Source of the DNA: Brevibacillus panacihumi
Lineage (GTDB): Bacteria; Bacillota; Bacilli; Brevibacillales; Brevibacillaceae
Assembly: GCF_003710985.1 (NCBI RefSeq)
Contig: NZ_RHHT01000028.1
Span: 1 to 54,945 of the forward strand
Length of the DNA: 54,945 nucleotides
Reading direction: 5' to 3'
Position numbers and translations under genes: made by a program. A model generated the notes under the pieces. It worked only from the letters and a program-made list of their open reading frames with translations, was not told the DNA's origin and ran no database searches. Positions 1 to 7,757 of the stretch are shown here, one piece after another (the first letter of the stretch is position 1; each line of letters opens with the position of its first letter).

Positions 1-393
1 TTCCTGCCACGTAGTAGAACGTCCTTTGGTCATAGCCGATGCTCCCTCGTTAACCGATTTAAAGCTGCTATGACTATTATACTTGGCAATCCAGCTTCTG
101 AGCTGAGTTCGGCTTGCAATTTTGTATGTATCGATGAGTTCATATTGTGAATACTTCCCCGACAAATAATCTTGAACCGCTTGAAGCTTTAATTCAGGGG
201 AATACCGGTTATTCTTGATTCGGATTTCTAACCCTTCCATTCCGTACAATTCATACTGATGCCGCCAAGCTCGCAAGGTCTTCTTATGGAGATTGTACTT
301 GTGGGCGACTTCCACCAGAGTGCCCCCACCTGTTTTCAACTCCTCCAAAATCGCCAATTTCTCCGCGCCACTATACTCATTCTTCTTAGCCAA
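1..393 (-). CDS. IS3-family transposase OrfA, partial (C-terminus outside window)
   Basis: 131 codons are visible from a TTG start at 393, preceded by GGAGGGGAG about seven bases upstream. The product carries two helix-turn-helix segments. The first has the pattern SGAEKLAILEELKTGGG followed by KYNLHKKTLRAWRHQY. The second has YSPELKLQAVQDYLSG followed by YKIASRTQLRSWIAKY. This duplicated HTH is typical of IS150-group OrfA proteins, which bind the IS ends and are normally joined to the DDE-domain OrfB by programmed frameshifting. OrfB would lie to the left of the window. The frame is open throughout, so the gene may be intact. Confidence 0.85.
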   Translation of the reverse strand, partial: MAKKNEYSGAEKLAILEELKTGGGTLVEVAHKYNLHKKTLRAWRHQYELYGMEGLEIRIKNNRYSPELKLQAVQDYLSGKYSQYELIDTYKIASRTQLRSWIAKYNSHSSFKSVNEGASAMTKGRSTTWQE

Positions 394-460
394 AAGAAAT
401 ACTCCCCTCCAAGTAGTAGGTTTGTTTTTTAAACCTGTCTACTTAAAGGGGAGCATATCA
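1..460 (-). mobile_element. IS3-family (IS150-like) insertion sequence, one end
   Basis: The left edge of the window cuts through an insertion sequence whose 5' end faces right. Read on the minus strand the element would begin at 460 with TGATATGCTCCCC, which has the TG start usual for IS3-family ends, followed by about 66 bases of leader and then OrfA. The other end, OrfB and the target duplication are outside the window, so the exact boundary is inferred. Only about 30 bases separate this end from the stop codon of the neighbouring ABC ATPase gene. Confidence 0.7.
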
Positions 461-489
461 CTCGAGCAGGAAGGCTGAATCATACCCTA

Positions 490-1287
490 TCAGGTCAATA
501 AGAAACGGTCTTCGCTAAACGTCTCGCCGCCACGAGCCGCCTCGAAAGCTTTCAGCAAATCCTGCGGCTTCATGGTGCGTTTTTTCTCATCGGGAATATC
601 CAGGATTATGCCGCCGTCATGAAGCATCAGCAGGCGATTCCCCATATTGAGCGCCTGATCCATGTTATGCGTCACCATGATCGTCGTCAGCTTGTGGCGT
701 TCCACGATCTTTTCGGTCAACTCTACGATCAGTTGCGCGCGTTTGGGGTCCAGCGCTGCCGTATGCTCATCAAGCAAAAGAATCTTCGGCTCCGTAAAGG
801 TCGCCATTAAGAGACTCAAGGCCTGACGCTGACCGCCGGAAAGAAATCCTACTTTGGTTTTCAGGCGGTTCTCCAGCCCTTGGTCCAAAAGCTTCAACTG
901 TTCGCGGAACAGCTCCCGCTTTTGGTTGTTTACGCCAAAAGAGAGCTTGCGCTTTTGTCCCCGGGCCAGGGCAATGGCCAAATTTTCTTCGATGGTCATA
1001 TTGGGTGCGGTGCCCGCCATGGGATCCTGGAACACGCGGCCGATCAATCCTGCGCGTTGATGCTCTCCCCAACGGGTGACATCTTTTCCATCGATGCTGA
1101 TGCTTCCTGTATCGGGGAGCATTCCCCCGGAGATGATGTTCATCAGCGTCGATTTCCCTGCACCATTACTCCCGATGACCGTGATGAATTCGCCGCTTTT
1201 CACCTGCAGCCGGACGTTGTTCAAGGCAATTTTTTCGTTGACTGTTCCAGCGTTAAAAACTTTGTGTACTCCTGCGATGTTAAGCAC
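490..1287 (-). CDS. ABC transporter ATP-binding protein (TrpY/PhnK-like importer ATPase)
   Basis: About 265 residues, a single nucleotide-binding domain. The Walker A motif GSNGAGKST lies near residue 37, the signature LSGGQRQALS near 155, Walker B KILLLDE just after it, and the H-loop THN near 210. The product should energise uptake through the permease encoded immediately upstream, with which it overlaps by 8 bases. I place the start at GTG 1287 because GGGAGG sits about eight bases upstream; the GTG at 1293 is too close to that site. The family is the one that includes the streptococcal TrpXYZ importer. The substrate here (an aromatic amino acid or other small molecule) cannot be told from sequence. 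An IS end lies 30 bases past the stop. Confidence 0.88.
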   Translation of the reverse strand: MLNIAGVHKVFNAGTVNEKIALNNVRLQVKSGEFITVIGSNGAGKSTLMNIISGGMLPDTGSISIDGKDVTRWGEHQRAGLIGRVFQDPMAGTAPNMTIEENLAIALARGQKRKLSFGVNNQKRELFREQLKLLDQGLENRLKTKVGFLSGGQRQALSLLMATFTEPKILLLDEHTAALDPKRAQLIVELTEKIVERHKLTTIMVTHNMDQALNMGNRLLMLHDGGIILDIPDEKKRTMKPQDLLKAFEAARGGETFSEDRFLLT

Positions 1288-2212
1288 CGTCACTACCTCC
1301 CTTCACCGTACGAACCATTTGCTTTTTCCAGACGCCTTTGGCAAATGTCGGTACGGTGAGTGCCACAATCACGATCAAAGCCGTGATCAGCTTCAAGTCG
1401 GACGGATCGAGCCCCGCCTGCAAGGCCAATGCAATAACCAGCCGATAGACGATGGAACCGCCAATCACAGCCAGCGTCACACGGAAAATAGACGAGCTTC
1501 CAAACAGGACTTCTCCGACAATGACTGAGGCAAGACCAATCACGATCATCCCGATCCCCATACCTACATCGGCAAAGCCCTGGAACTGGGCAAGCCAAGC
1601 TCCCGATACTGCGACGAGTCCATTGGACAGTGACAGACCGATGATAGTCGTAGAATCTGTATTGACGCCAAAGCTGCGAATCATCTTCGGATTGTCGCCG
1701 GTAGCACGCAGATCAAGACCTAAATCGGTATGCAGGAACCAGTCGATGATCAGCTTGAGGATCAAGACCCCCACAGCGAAAACGATGGCCACCCCTGTCA
1801 ACAGTGTCACGCCGCTAATCACGAGATTGGGAATCCCCAAAGCCTTGGTATACGTAAGCAGCGTCTCTTCCCGCAAGAGAGGCAGATTTGCTTTGCCCAT
1901 GATGCGCAGATTGACGGAATACAGTGCGATCATGGTGAGAATCCCTGCGAGCAACGCGTTTACTTTCCCTTTGGTATGCAGGACTCCGGTAAAAGCCCCG
2001 GCCAAACAGCCGACAACGAATGCAATCGCTGTGGCTATAAATGGATTGTAGCCGCCGATGATCAGTTTGGCTGCCACCGCTCCGCCGAGGGCAAAGCTGC
2101 CGTCTACAGTCAGGTCAGGTACATTTAGGATGCGAAAGGTCAGGTACACGCCGAGGGCCAGTATGCCAAACAACAGGCCCTGCTCGATTGCACCCATTAA
2201 TGCCAGATTCAT
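1280..2212 (-). CDS. ABC transporter permease (TrpZ-like)
   Basis: 310 residues, very hydrophobic, with about eight to nine predicted membrane segments. It begins with a helix rich in GLLFGILALGVYLTFRI and a conserved NVPDLTVDGSFALGG stretch that marks this permease family (the COG4120 type, related to branched-chain and sugar permeases). It forms the membrane channel between the two binding lipoproteins and the ATPase. The start ATG follows GGGGGACTCCTTC, and the gene is 21 bases downstream of the proximal binding-protein gene, so the three are translated from one message. Confidence 0.88.
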   Translation of the reverse strand: MNLALMGAIEQGLLFGILALGVYLTFRILNVPDLTVDGSFALGGAVAAKLIIGGYNPFIATAIAFVVGCLAGAFTGVLHTKGKVNALLAGILTMIALYSVNLRIMGKANLPLLREETLLTYTKALGIPNLVISGVTLLTGVAIVFAVGVLILKLIIDWFLHTDLGLDLRATGDNPKMIRSFGVNTDSTTIIGLSLSNGLVAVSGAWLAQFQGFADVGMGIGMIVIGLASVIVGEVLFGSSSIFRVTLAVIGGSIVYRLVIALALQAGLDPSDLKLITALIVIVALTVPTFAKGVWKKQMVRTVKGGSDGA

Positions 2213-2233
2213 GAAGGAGTCCCCCTGTTGCTT

Positions 2234-3301
2234 TTATTGCTCAAATACTTCCCCAGCTCGGTCGAGCATGCTTTGCGGAAGGGTAACACCCATTTTTTCC
2301 GCTGCTTTTTTATTGATGACGAGCTTCATTTCAGCTTGCGTCTCTACTGGCATATCCCCTGGCTTCGCTTCGCCTTTCAGGATTTTGGTTGCCATATCTG
2401 CTGTTTGCGCACCCAATTTGGTGTAATCGATACCGTATGTTGCAATCGCTCCGCTCTTCACGGAGTTTTCTTCACCTGCGATGACCGGGATTTTTTGGTC
2501 TTCGCCTACACTAAGTACTGCTGCGATGGAGGAAACAACCAGGTTGTCTGTCGGTACGTAGAACGCATCTACCTTTCCAACCATCGATTCAGCTGCCTGC
2601 TTCACTTCCGTCGCGCTGGAAACCGCTGCTTCGCGGATGGTCAGGCCTACCTTGTCTGCTACAGCCTTTGCTGCGTCTACCTGCACCTTGGAGTTTACTT
2701 CACCGGAGCTATAGATAATTCCTACAGAAGCCGCGTTCGGATTGATTTCCTTGATCAGCTTCAACTGCTCTTCCACCGGGTTCATGTCGGATGTACCTGT
2801 GACGTTGCCCTCAGGTTTGTCCATGGATTTGACCAGACCCGCTTCGACAGGATCTGTCACCGCTGTAAAAACAATCGGAATTTCCTTACTAGTCTGAACT
2901 GCAGCTTGAGCGGTCGGTGTTGCGATGGCGAGGATCAAATCCACCTTGTCTGTCTCGAATTTTTGTGCGATGGAAATGGCTGTGTCCATGCTCGCCTGAG
3001 CGGATTTGTGGTCAAATACAACCTGCTTGTCCTGCTCATAACCATTTTTCGCCATTTGCGCAATAAATCCTTCTCGCGCTGCATCCAAAGCTGGATGTTC
3101 TACAAATTGCGCAATCCCGATGGTAAGCTTTTTCTCTTCCGGAGCTGGAGCCGGAGCGTTGGCTGCTGGGGCCTCTGGTTGTTGCGAATTGGTGTTCGCT
3201 GGAGCGCCGCTTTGCTGTCCACATGCGGTAGCGGACAAAAGTAAGAGAGGAATAAAAAAGCGCCCTACCATTTTCATCGGATTTTTTCTCTGTTTTACCA
3301 T
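2234..3301 (-). CDS. ABC transporter substrate-binding lipoprotein (TrpX-like), copy 1
   Basis: About 355 residues of the COG2984 / ABC_sub_bind family (PF04392). A short basic N-terminus and hydrophobic stretch lead to an SATACG lipobox-like site, then an Ala/Pro-rich linker and the two-lobed domain, with signatures GIAQFVEHPALDAAREG and PIVFTAVTDPVEAGLV. I chose ATG 3301 over an upstream in-frame TTG (3325) because the GTGGGGGT ribosome site lies between them. It is paralogous to the lipoprotein encoded just upstream (3395-4438). Being adjacent to the permease, it is the likelier dedicated partner. The lipobox is imperfect (T and A before the Cys), so lipidation is likely rather than certain. 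Confidence 0.87.
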   Translation of the reverse strand: MVKQRKNPMKMVGRFFIPLLLLSATACGQQSGAPANTNSQQPEAPAANAPAPAPEEKKLTIGIAQFVEHPALDAAREGFIAQMAKNGYEQDKQVVFDHKSAQASMDTAISIAQKFETDKVDLILAIATPTAQAAVQTSKEIPIVFTAVTDPVEAGLVKSMDKPEGNVTGTSDMNPVEEQLKLIKEINPNAASVGIIYSSGEVNSKVQVDAAKAVADKVGLTIREAAVSSATEVKQAAESMVGKVDAFYVPTDNLVVSSIAAVLSVGEDQKIPVIAGEENSVKSGAIATYGIDYTKLGAQTADMATKILKGEAKPGDMPVETQAEMKLVINKKAAEKMGVTLPQSMLDRAGEVFEQ

Positions 3302-3334
3302 TTTTCCATAACCCCCACTTCTCAAATTTAGTTA

Positions 3335-3343
3335 ATCGTATCA
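3335..3343 (-). promoter_or_regulatory. Possible extended -10 promoter for the proximal binding-protein gene
   Basis: On the minus strand TGATACGAT (TGn plus a TACGAT -10) sits 34 bases upstream of the ATG at 3301, after the terminator that closes the first binding-protein gene. No good -35 is visible. It would let the 2234-3301/permease/ATPase block be expressed separately. Confidence 0.35.
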
Positions 3344-3370
3344 TGACAAAAACGATTTTAAAAGATGTAA

Positions 3371-3398
3371 AAAAAAGAGAGCACAAGGCTCTCTTTAC
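3371..3398 (-). terminator. Intrinsic terminator between the two binding-protein genes
   Basis: On the minus strand AAAGAGAGC and GCTCTCTTT form a 9-bp stem around a short loop, followed by eight T residues. The stem overlaps the stop codon of the upstream lipoprotein gene. It should reduce but may not abolish read-through into the permease block. Confidence 0.8.
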
Positions 3399-4438
3399 TT
3401 TATGAGTTCTTTCGCTTGTTGTTTAAGCGCGTCTGTAATAGTGAGTCCGAATTTTTCCGCTGCCGTTTCATTGATGTAGAGGTCCGCGGTTTTGGAAATT
3501 TCGACTGGTGTTTCGGCAACTGTCTGCCCTTTGAGGACGCGAGCAGCCATTTCACCCGTTTGCACTCCCATTTTGTAGTAATCAATTCCGTACGTCGCGA
3601 CAGCACCGCGTTTGACGGTATCTGTATCAGAAGCGAAGACCGGAACCTTGTTCGCTTCAGCAGCACCAAGCACAGCTTCAAAAGAAGAGACCACCGAGTT
3701 GTCGATCGGAATGAAAATCGCGTCTACCTTCCCGACCAATCCCTGGGCCGCGATCTGAATTTCGGACATTTGCGAGGTTCCCGCCTTGACCAGCTCTACC
3801 CCGGCCTTTTTGGTCGCTTCCTCCAGATCCTTCACCTGCACTTCAGCGTTTACCTCTGAAGTAGTATAGATGACGCCCAGCTTTTTCAGCTCAGGCAGGA
3901 ATGTCTTGATCAATTCAAGCTGCTGTTCCATCGACACTTTGTCGGATGTTCCCGTCACATTGCCCTCAGGCTTTTCCAGGCTGCTCACCAGCTGTGCGGA
4001 GAGCGGATCTGTCACCGCGCTGAATACGACTGGCTTGTCTGTAATCGCTTTGGCCGCCGCTTGTGCGGATGGCGTCGCAATCGCGATCACGATATCTTTA
4101 TGATCACCCGAGTACTTCTGGGCAATCGTAACGGCATTGTTCATATCGGCATGCGCATTTTGGTAATCGACGGCTAAGTTCTTGCCGTCTTCATAGCCTG
4201 ATTCCTTCAGTCCGTCCAGAATCCCTTGACGAATGCTATCCAAGGCCGGATGCTCGACAAATTGGGTCAAGCCCAGCTTTACAGTCTTTGTCTCCCCTGC
4301 TGCAGGTGTTTCAGTTTGAGTTTGAGTTGGCGTTTGCGGTTGGGCTGCCGGCTGTGATCCACCGTTCGATCCCGCTCCACATGCTGCCAAAGTCAACGAC
4401 AGCAATGCTGCCATTACAAAACTGCTTGCTCTTCTCAT
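3395..4438 (-). CDS. ABC transporter substrate-binding lipoprotein (TrpX-like), copy 2
   Basis: About 347 residues. A clear lipoprotein signal ends in LTLAACG, followed by a Gln/Thr/Pro linker (about residues 22-45) and a COG2984-type periplasmic-binding fold, with GLTQFVEHPALDSIRQG and PVVFSAVTDPLSAQLV matching the paralogue downstream. The ATG at 4438 is preceded by GAGGAGGAACC. The in-frame upstream extension to 4468 would place the ribosome site inside the gene, so it is rejected. This is the first gene of the cluster, with its own promoter and its own terminator, so it may be made in excess over the membrane components. A different ligand range from copy 1 is possible but not shown. Confidence 0.88.
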   Translation of the reverse strand: MRRASSFVMAALLSLTLAACGAGSNGGSQPAAQPQTPTQTQTETPAAGETKTVKLGLTQFVEHPALDSIRQGILDGLKESGYEDGKNLAVDYQNAHADMNNAVTIAQKYSGDHKDIVIAIATPSAQAAAKAITDKPVVFSAVTDPLSAQLVSSLEKPEGNVTGTSDKVSMEQQLELIKTFLPELKKLGVIYTTSEVNAEVQVKDLEEATKKAGVELVKAGTSQMSEIQIAAQGLVGKVDAIFIPIDNSVVSSFEAVLGAAEANKVPVFASDTDTVKRGAVATYGIDYYKMGVQTGEMAARVLKGQTVAETPVEISKTADLYINETAAEKFGLTITDALKQQAKELIK

Positions 4439-4494
4439 CTCTGGTTCCTCCTCTAGTCTCTGCTCCACTCTTTTATCTACAAAAGCTTTGTCCT

Positions 4495-4503
4495 ATTATA
4501 GCA
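4495..4503 (-). promoter_or_regulatory. Extended -10 promoter for the binding-protein gene cluster
   Basis: The minus strand reads TGCTATAAT, a consensus -10 (TATAAT) with the TGn extension, about 57 bases upstream of the ATG at 4438. The -35 region is weak, as is common for extended -10 promoters. The leader is too short for a T-box, which controls related transporters in streptococci. Confidence 0.6.
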
Positions 4504-4552
4504 CACTGTGCAACTTTGAAAAGAATTTTTGCAAACTTTCTTCTCTCGTACC

Positions 4553-5881
4553 CTACTGCTCCTCGGTCGCTTCTGCGGTATCCGGCTTCGGCGCCAAGCG
4601 TGTGACCTGAACGCGTGTAATCCGGTAGTGATCGACTTCCTCGACCATAAATTGCCAATTCCCCTCGCGGATCAGATCGCCTACCTTCGGGGTATGATCG
4701 ATCTGCGTGTAGATCCAACCGGCCAGCGTGTCCACTTCGTTGGAGGTCAGTTCGATGTCCAAGTAATCGCTGACCTCCTCCAGCAGCATCCGTCCGTCCA
4801 GGGAGAGAATCCCGTCCTTTCGTTCCACTTCAGGACGCTCATCGTCGAATTCATCCTGGATGTCTCCCACGATCTCTTCCATTATATCTTCCAGTGTGAC
4901 CAGTCCGGCCGTTCCGCCGTATTCGTCAATGATGATCGCCATCTGTCCGCGCTGCTTTTGCAGCATTGTCAGCAGGCGGCTGATGGAAATCGTCTCAGGG
5001 ACGCTGAGAATCGGGCGCATCAGCGTTTTGATATCCGTTTTCTCCCCCTGCAGCACTCCAGTCAGCAAATCCTTGATATGCAGGCTTCCGACCACATGAT
5101 CCTTGTCTCCGTCTACCACCGGGTAGCGGGTGAAATGTCCAGTCTGCACCAGTCGGACATTTTCCTCAAAGGAATCGTGGATATTCAGCACGATCATATC
5201 GGTGCGCGGAACCATGATCTCCCGGGCCATTGTTTCCGAGAAATCGAAAATATTGTCTACCAGCATCAGCTCCGTCTGGTCGATCAAACCGCTTTTATGG
5301 CTTTCGTTGACCAGAATCCGGATTTCCTCCTCGGTATGCGCTTCCTGATGGGGCTCCATAGAAAGATGAAAGAGGGAGAGAAAGCGAAAGGCCGACCAGT
5401 TCAAAAATACGATAAACGGATACATGACCTTGTGAAAAAGCTGGATGGGTCTGGCTACGTTCATGGCCACCCACTCCGTCCGCTGAATCGCAAACGTTTT
5501 GGGAGCCAGCTCGCCCAAGACGATATGTAAAAAGGTAATGACGGAAAACGCCAGTATAAAGGAAATGCTGCCAACCAAGGTCTCGTTCAGGCCAAAGTAA
5601 TGAAAGACCGGGTGCAGCAGGTGAGCGACAGCCGGTTCACCCAGCCAACCAAGTCCCAAGGAAGCCAGCGTGATCCCCAATTGACATGCTGACAAATAGG
5701 CGTCCAAATTTTGGAGAACCTTCTCTACGCTGCGCGCCCGAACTTCTCCCTCTGCCACTAATTGGGCGATCCTCGACTCCCGTACCTTGACGATCGCGAA
5801 CTCTGTGGCGACAAAAAAGCCGTTGAGAAGCACGAGGACTATCACCATGAAGAGATTGAACAATGTCCCCCACCATTCCAT
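4553..5881 (-). CDS. CorC/HlyC-family membrane protein with CBS domains
   Basis: About 442 residues. The N-terminal DUF21/CNNM transmembrane domain (residues about 1-190) contains LNGFFVATEFAIVKVRESR and the GELAPKTFAIQ motif. It is followed by a pair of CBS domains (about 200-335) beginning at MVPRTDMIVLN and a C-terminal CorC_HlyC domain (about 350-430) with VGDIQDEFDDE. Family members are linked to magnesium or other divalent-cation export and are often misnamed hemolysins. I chose ATG 5881 because AAAGGAGGAGG lies just upstream; an upstream in-frame ATG at 5929 lacks such a site. It is divergent from the helicase gene. Confidence 0.9.
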   Translation of the reverse strand: MEWWGTLFNLFMVIVLVLLNGFFVATEFAIVKVRESRIAQLVAEGEVRARSVEKVLQNLDAYLSACQLGITLASLGLGWLGEPAVAHLLHPVFHYFGLNETLVGSISFILAFSVITFLHIVLGELAPKTFAIQRTEWVAMNVARPIQLFHKVMYPFIVFLNWSAFRFLSLFHLSMEPHQEAHTEEEIRILVNESHKSGLIDQTELMLVDNIFDFSETMAREIMVPRTDMIVLNIHDSFEENVRLVQTGHFTRYPVVDGDKDHVVGSLHIKDLLTGVLQGEKTDIKTLMRPILSVPETISISRLLTMLQKQRGQMAIIIDEYGGTAGLVTLEDIMEEIVGDIQDEFDDERPEVERKDGILSLDGRMLLEEVSDYLDIELTSNEVDTLAGWIYTQIDHTPKVGDLIREGNWQFMVEEVDHYRITRVQVTRLAPKPDTAEATEEQ

Positions 5882-5969
5882 GATCTGCCTCCTCCTTTCC
5901 ACGGGACTTTGGTTATTGTTTCCCACCATGGGACAAATGTTACCGCTTCGTTTTTCTTTCTTTTCCCGA

Positions 5970-5998
5970 TTGTGTTACCATCAGACTGAGTATATATG
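5970..5998 (+). promoter_or_regulatory. Possible sigma-A promoter of the XPB-like helicase gene
   Basis: TTGTGT (5970-5975) is followed after 15-17 bases by overlapping TATATA/TATATG hexamers (5991-5998). Transcription would start near 6004, downstream of the ATG at 5996, which supports the TTG start at 6020. Confidence 0.4.
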
Positions 5999-6019
5999 TC
6001 CTTTTTTGAGGTGAGTCTC

Positions 6020-7705
6020 TTGTCTTACCGTCCGGATATGCCCATGATCGTGCAAAGTGACCGTACTATCCTGCTGGAAGCGCAGCATCCTTCCTATGAG
6101 GAAGCGAAGCAGGCAATCAGCGGTTTTGCGGAGCTGATCAAAAGTCCTGAATACATCCATACCTACCGCATTACTCCGCTTTCCCTGTGGAATGCAGCTG
6201 CAAGCGGAGGCACATCCGAGGAGATCTGCGCTGCTCTTGGCAGGTACAGCAAATACGGGGTGCCGCCCTCAATCATCAGTGAGATCACGGAAACGATGCG
6301 TCGCTACGGCTTGATCCGCCTGGAAAAGTCGGGTGAGGACCTGCTTTTGACCTCTGAGGAGTCTTGGCTGCTGGAGGAGCTGACTGGCTACAAAGCCATT
6401 CGGCAGCTGCTGACCGAGCAAATCGATGAAGGCAAAAAAAGCTATGTGGTGAAGCCCTTTTACCGCGGGCTGATCAAGCAGGAGCTGATCCGCCTTGGCT
6501 ATCCCGTAGAGGATCTTGCCGGCTATGCTCCCGGGGAGCCTTGTCCGCTCAGTCTGCGTGAGACGACGCGGCAAAATAAGCCCTTTTCGCTTCGTTCCTA
6601 TCAAAAAGAAGCCGTCGACGCTTTTTACGCAGACGGCAGTCCGACTGGTGGCAGCGGGGTGCTGGTTCTCCCCTGCGGGGCAGGAAAAACGGTGATTGGT
6701 TTGGGGGCCATCCATCAGCTCCAGACGGCTACTCTCATTCTGACTACCAATACGACATCTGTGCGGCAGTGGATTGCCGAAATTTTGGACAAAACAAGTC
6801 TTGATCCTTCGCTGATTGGCGAATACACTGGTGATCGCAAGGAAGTGAAGCCGATCACAGTCGCAACCTATCAAATCTTGACCTATCGACCCAGCGCCAG
6901 CGAAGATTTCCCCCACCTGACACTCTTTTCTAAGCGTGATTGGGGGCTTATTATATACGATGAGGTGCATTTGCTGCCCGCGCCTATTTTTCGTGTCACC
7001 TCCGGAATTCAAGCGACTCGGCGTCTCGGTTTGACTGCCACGCTGGTGCGCGAGGACGGCCGGGAGGAAGATGTCTTTACTTTGATTGGGCCGAAAAAAT
7101 ACGAGGTTCCATGGAAGGAACTGGAGAAAAGAGGCTGGATCGCAGAAGCGTGCTGCCGGGAAATCCGGCTGCCTTTTGAACCAAAGTGGCGGGAAGCCTA
7201 TGCCCGTGCCACAACTCGGCAAAAGTTCCGGATTGCGGCGGAAAATCCCCGCAAGCTGGAGGTGGTTCGCCACTTGCTGGAGCAACACGCCGACGACCAG
7301 GTGCTGATCATCGGCCAATACGTAGACCAGCTGCACGAAATGGCGGATGCTCTCTCGCTGCCGCTGATCACCGGGAAGGTTCCGGAAAAAGAGCGAATCC
7401 TTTTGTACGAGCAATTCAAAAAAGGGGAATTGAAGCGTCTTATCGTCTCCAAGGTTGCCAATTTCGCTGTAGACTTGCCGGATGCGAACGTCGCGATCCA
7501 GATTTCCGGTACGTTTGGCTCCAGGCAGGAGGAGGCACAAAGATTGGGGCGAATCCTGCGTCCCAAAGCGGATGCGAACCAGGCACATTTTTACACGCTG
7601 GTGACCCGCAACACGCGGGAGCAGGAGTTCTCTATGCACCGTCAGCTTTTTCTCGCAGAACAAGGATATCCATATGAAATTATAGAAATGGAAACGCTGG
7701 TATGA
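6020..7705 (+). CDS. XPB-type superfamily 2 DNA helicase
   Basis: About 561 residues. An N-terminal helicase-C-like/damage-recognition region (about 1-170) precedes two RecA-like lobes. Motif I is LPCGAGKT, motif II is the unusual DEVH (YDEVHLLP), and motif III is LTAT, immediately followed by VREDG, which contains the RED motif characteristic of XPB. Motif VI is QRLGRILRP. Bacterial XPB proteins unwind DNA 3'-5' and are thought to act in repair. The likely start is TTG 6020, placed 6-7 bases after TTGAGGTGAG; ATG 5996 and GTG 6011 are in-frame alternatives. The TGA stop is also the first three bases of the following ECF promoter. No XPD or nuclease (Bax1-like) partner is adjacent. Confidence 0.9.
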   Translation: MSYRPDMPMIVQSDRTILLEAQHPSYEEAKQAISGFAELIKSPEYIHTYRITPLSLWNAAASGGTSEEICAALGRYSKYGVPPSIISEITETMRRYGLIRLEKSGEDLLLTSEESWLLEELTGYKAIRQLLTEQIDEGKKSYVVKPFYRGLIKQELIRLGYPVEDLAGYAPGEPCPLSLRETTRQNKPFSLRSYQKEAVDAFYADGSPTGGSGVLVLPCGAGKTVIGLGAIHQLQTATLILTTNTTSVRQWIAEILDKTSLDPSLIGEYTGDRKEVKPITVATYQILTYRPSASEDFPHLTLFSKRDWGLIIYDEVHLLPAPIFRVTSGIQATRRLGLTATLVREDGREEDVFTLIGPKKYEVPWKELEKRGWIAEACCREIRLPFEPKWREAYARATTRQKFRIAAENPRKLEVVRHLLEQHADDQVLIIGQYVDQLHEMADALSLPLITGKVPEKERILLYEQFKKGELKRLIVSKVANFAVDLPDANVAIQISGTFGSRQEEAQRLGRILRPKADANQAHFYTLVTRNTREQEFSMHRQLFLAEQGYPYEIIEMETLV

Positions 7706-7728
7706 AACGTTTAAAAGCAGCCAGCGTC
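7703..7728 (+). promoter_or_regulatory. ECF sigma-type promoter (autoregulatory) before the sigma/anti-sigma pair
   Basis: TGAAAC (7703-7708), a 16-base spacer beginning GTTTAAAA, then CGTC (7725-7728). This fits the SigW/SigM/SigX class of ECF promoters of Bacillus (TGAAAC, 16-17 bases, CGTC or CGTA). It lies 30 bases upstream of the sigma gene, which argues for autoregulation. The -35 overlaps the helicase stop codon TGA. Confidence 0.75.
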
Positions 7729-7757
7729 TCATAGAGGGAAGGGAGGCCGGAGATTCA

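Noticed and set aside
4439..4552. T-box riboswitch before the TrpX-like transporter
   Set aside because: The leader from the extended -10 promoter is only about 50 bases, too short, and lacks the AGGGUGGNACCGCG element.
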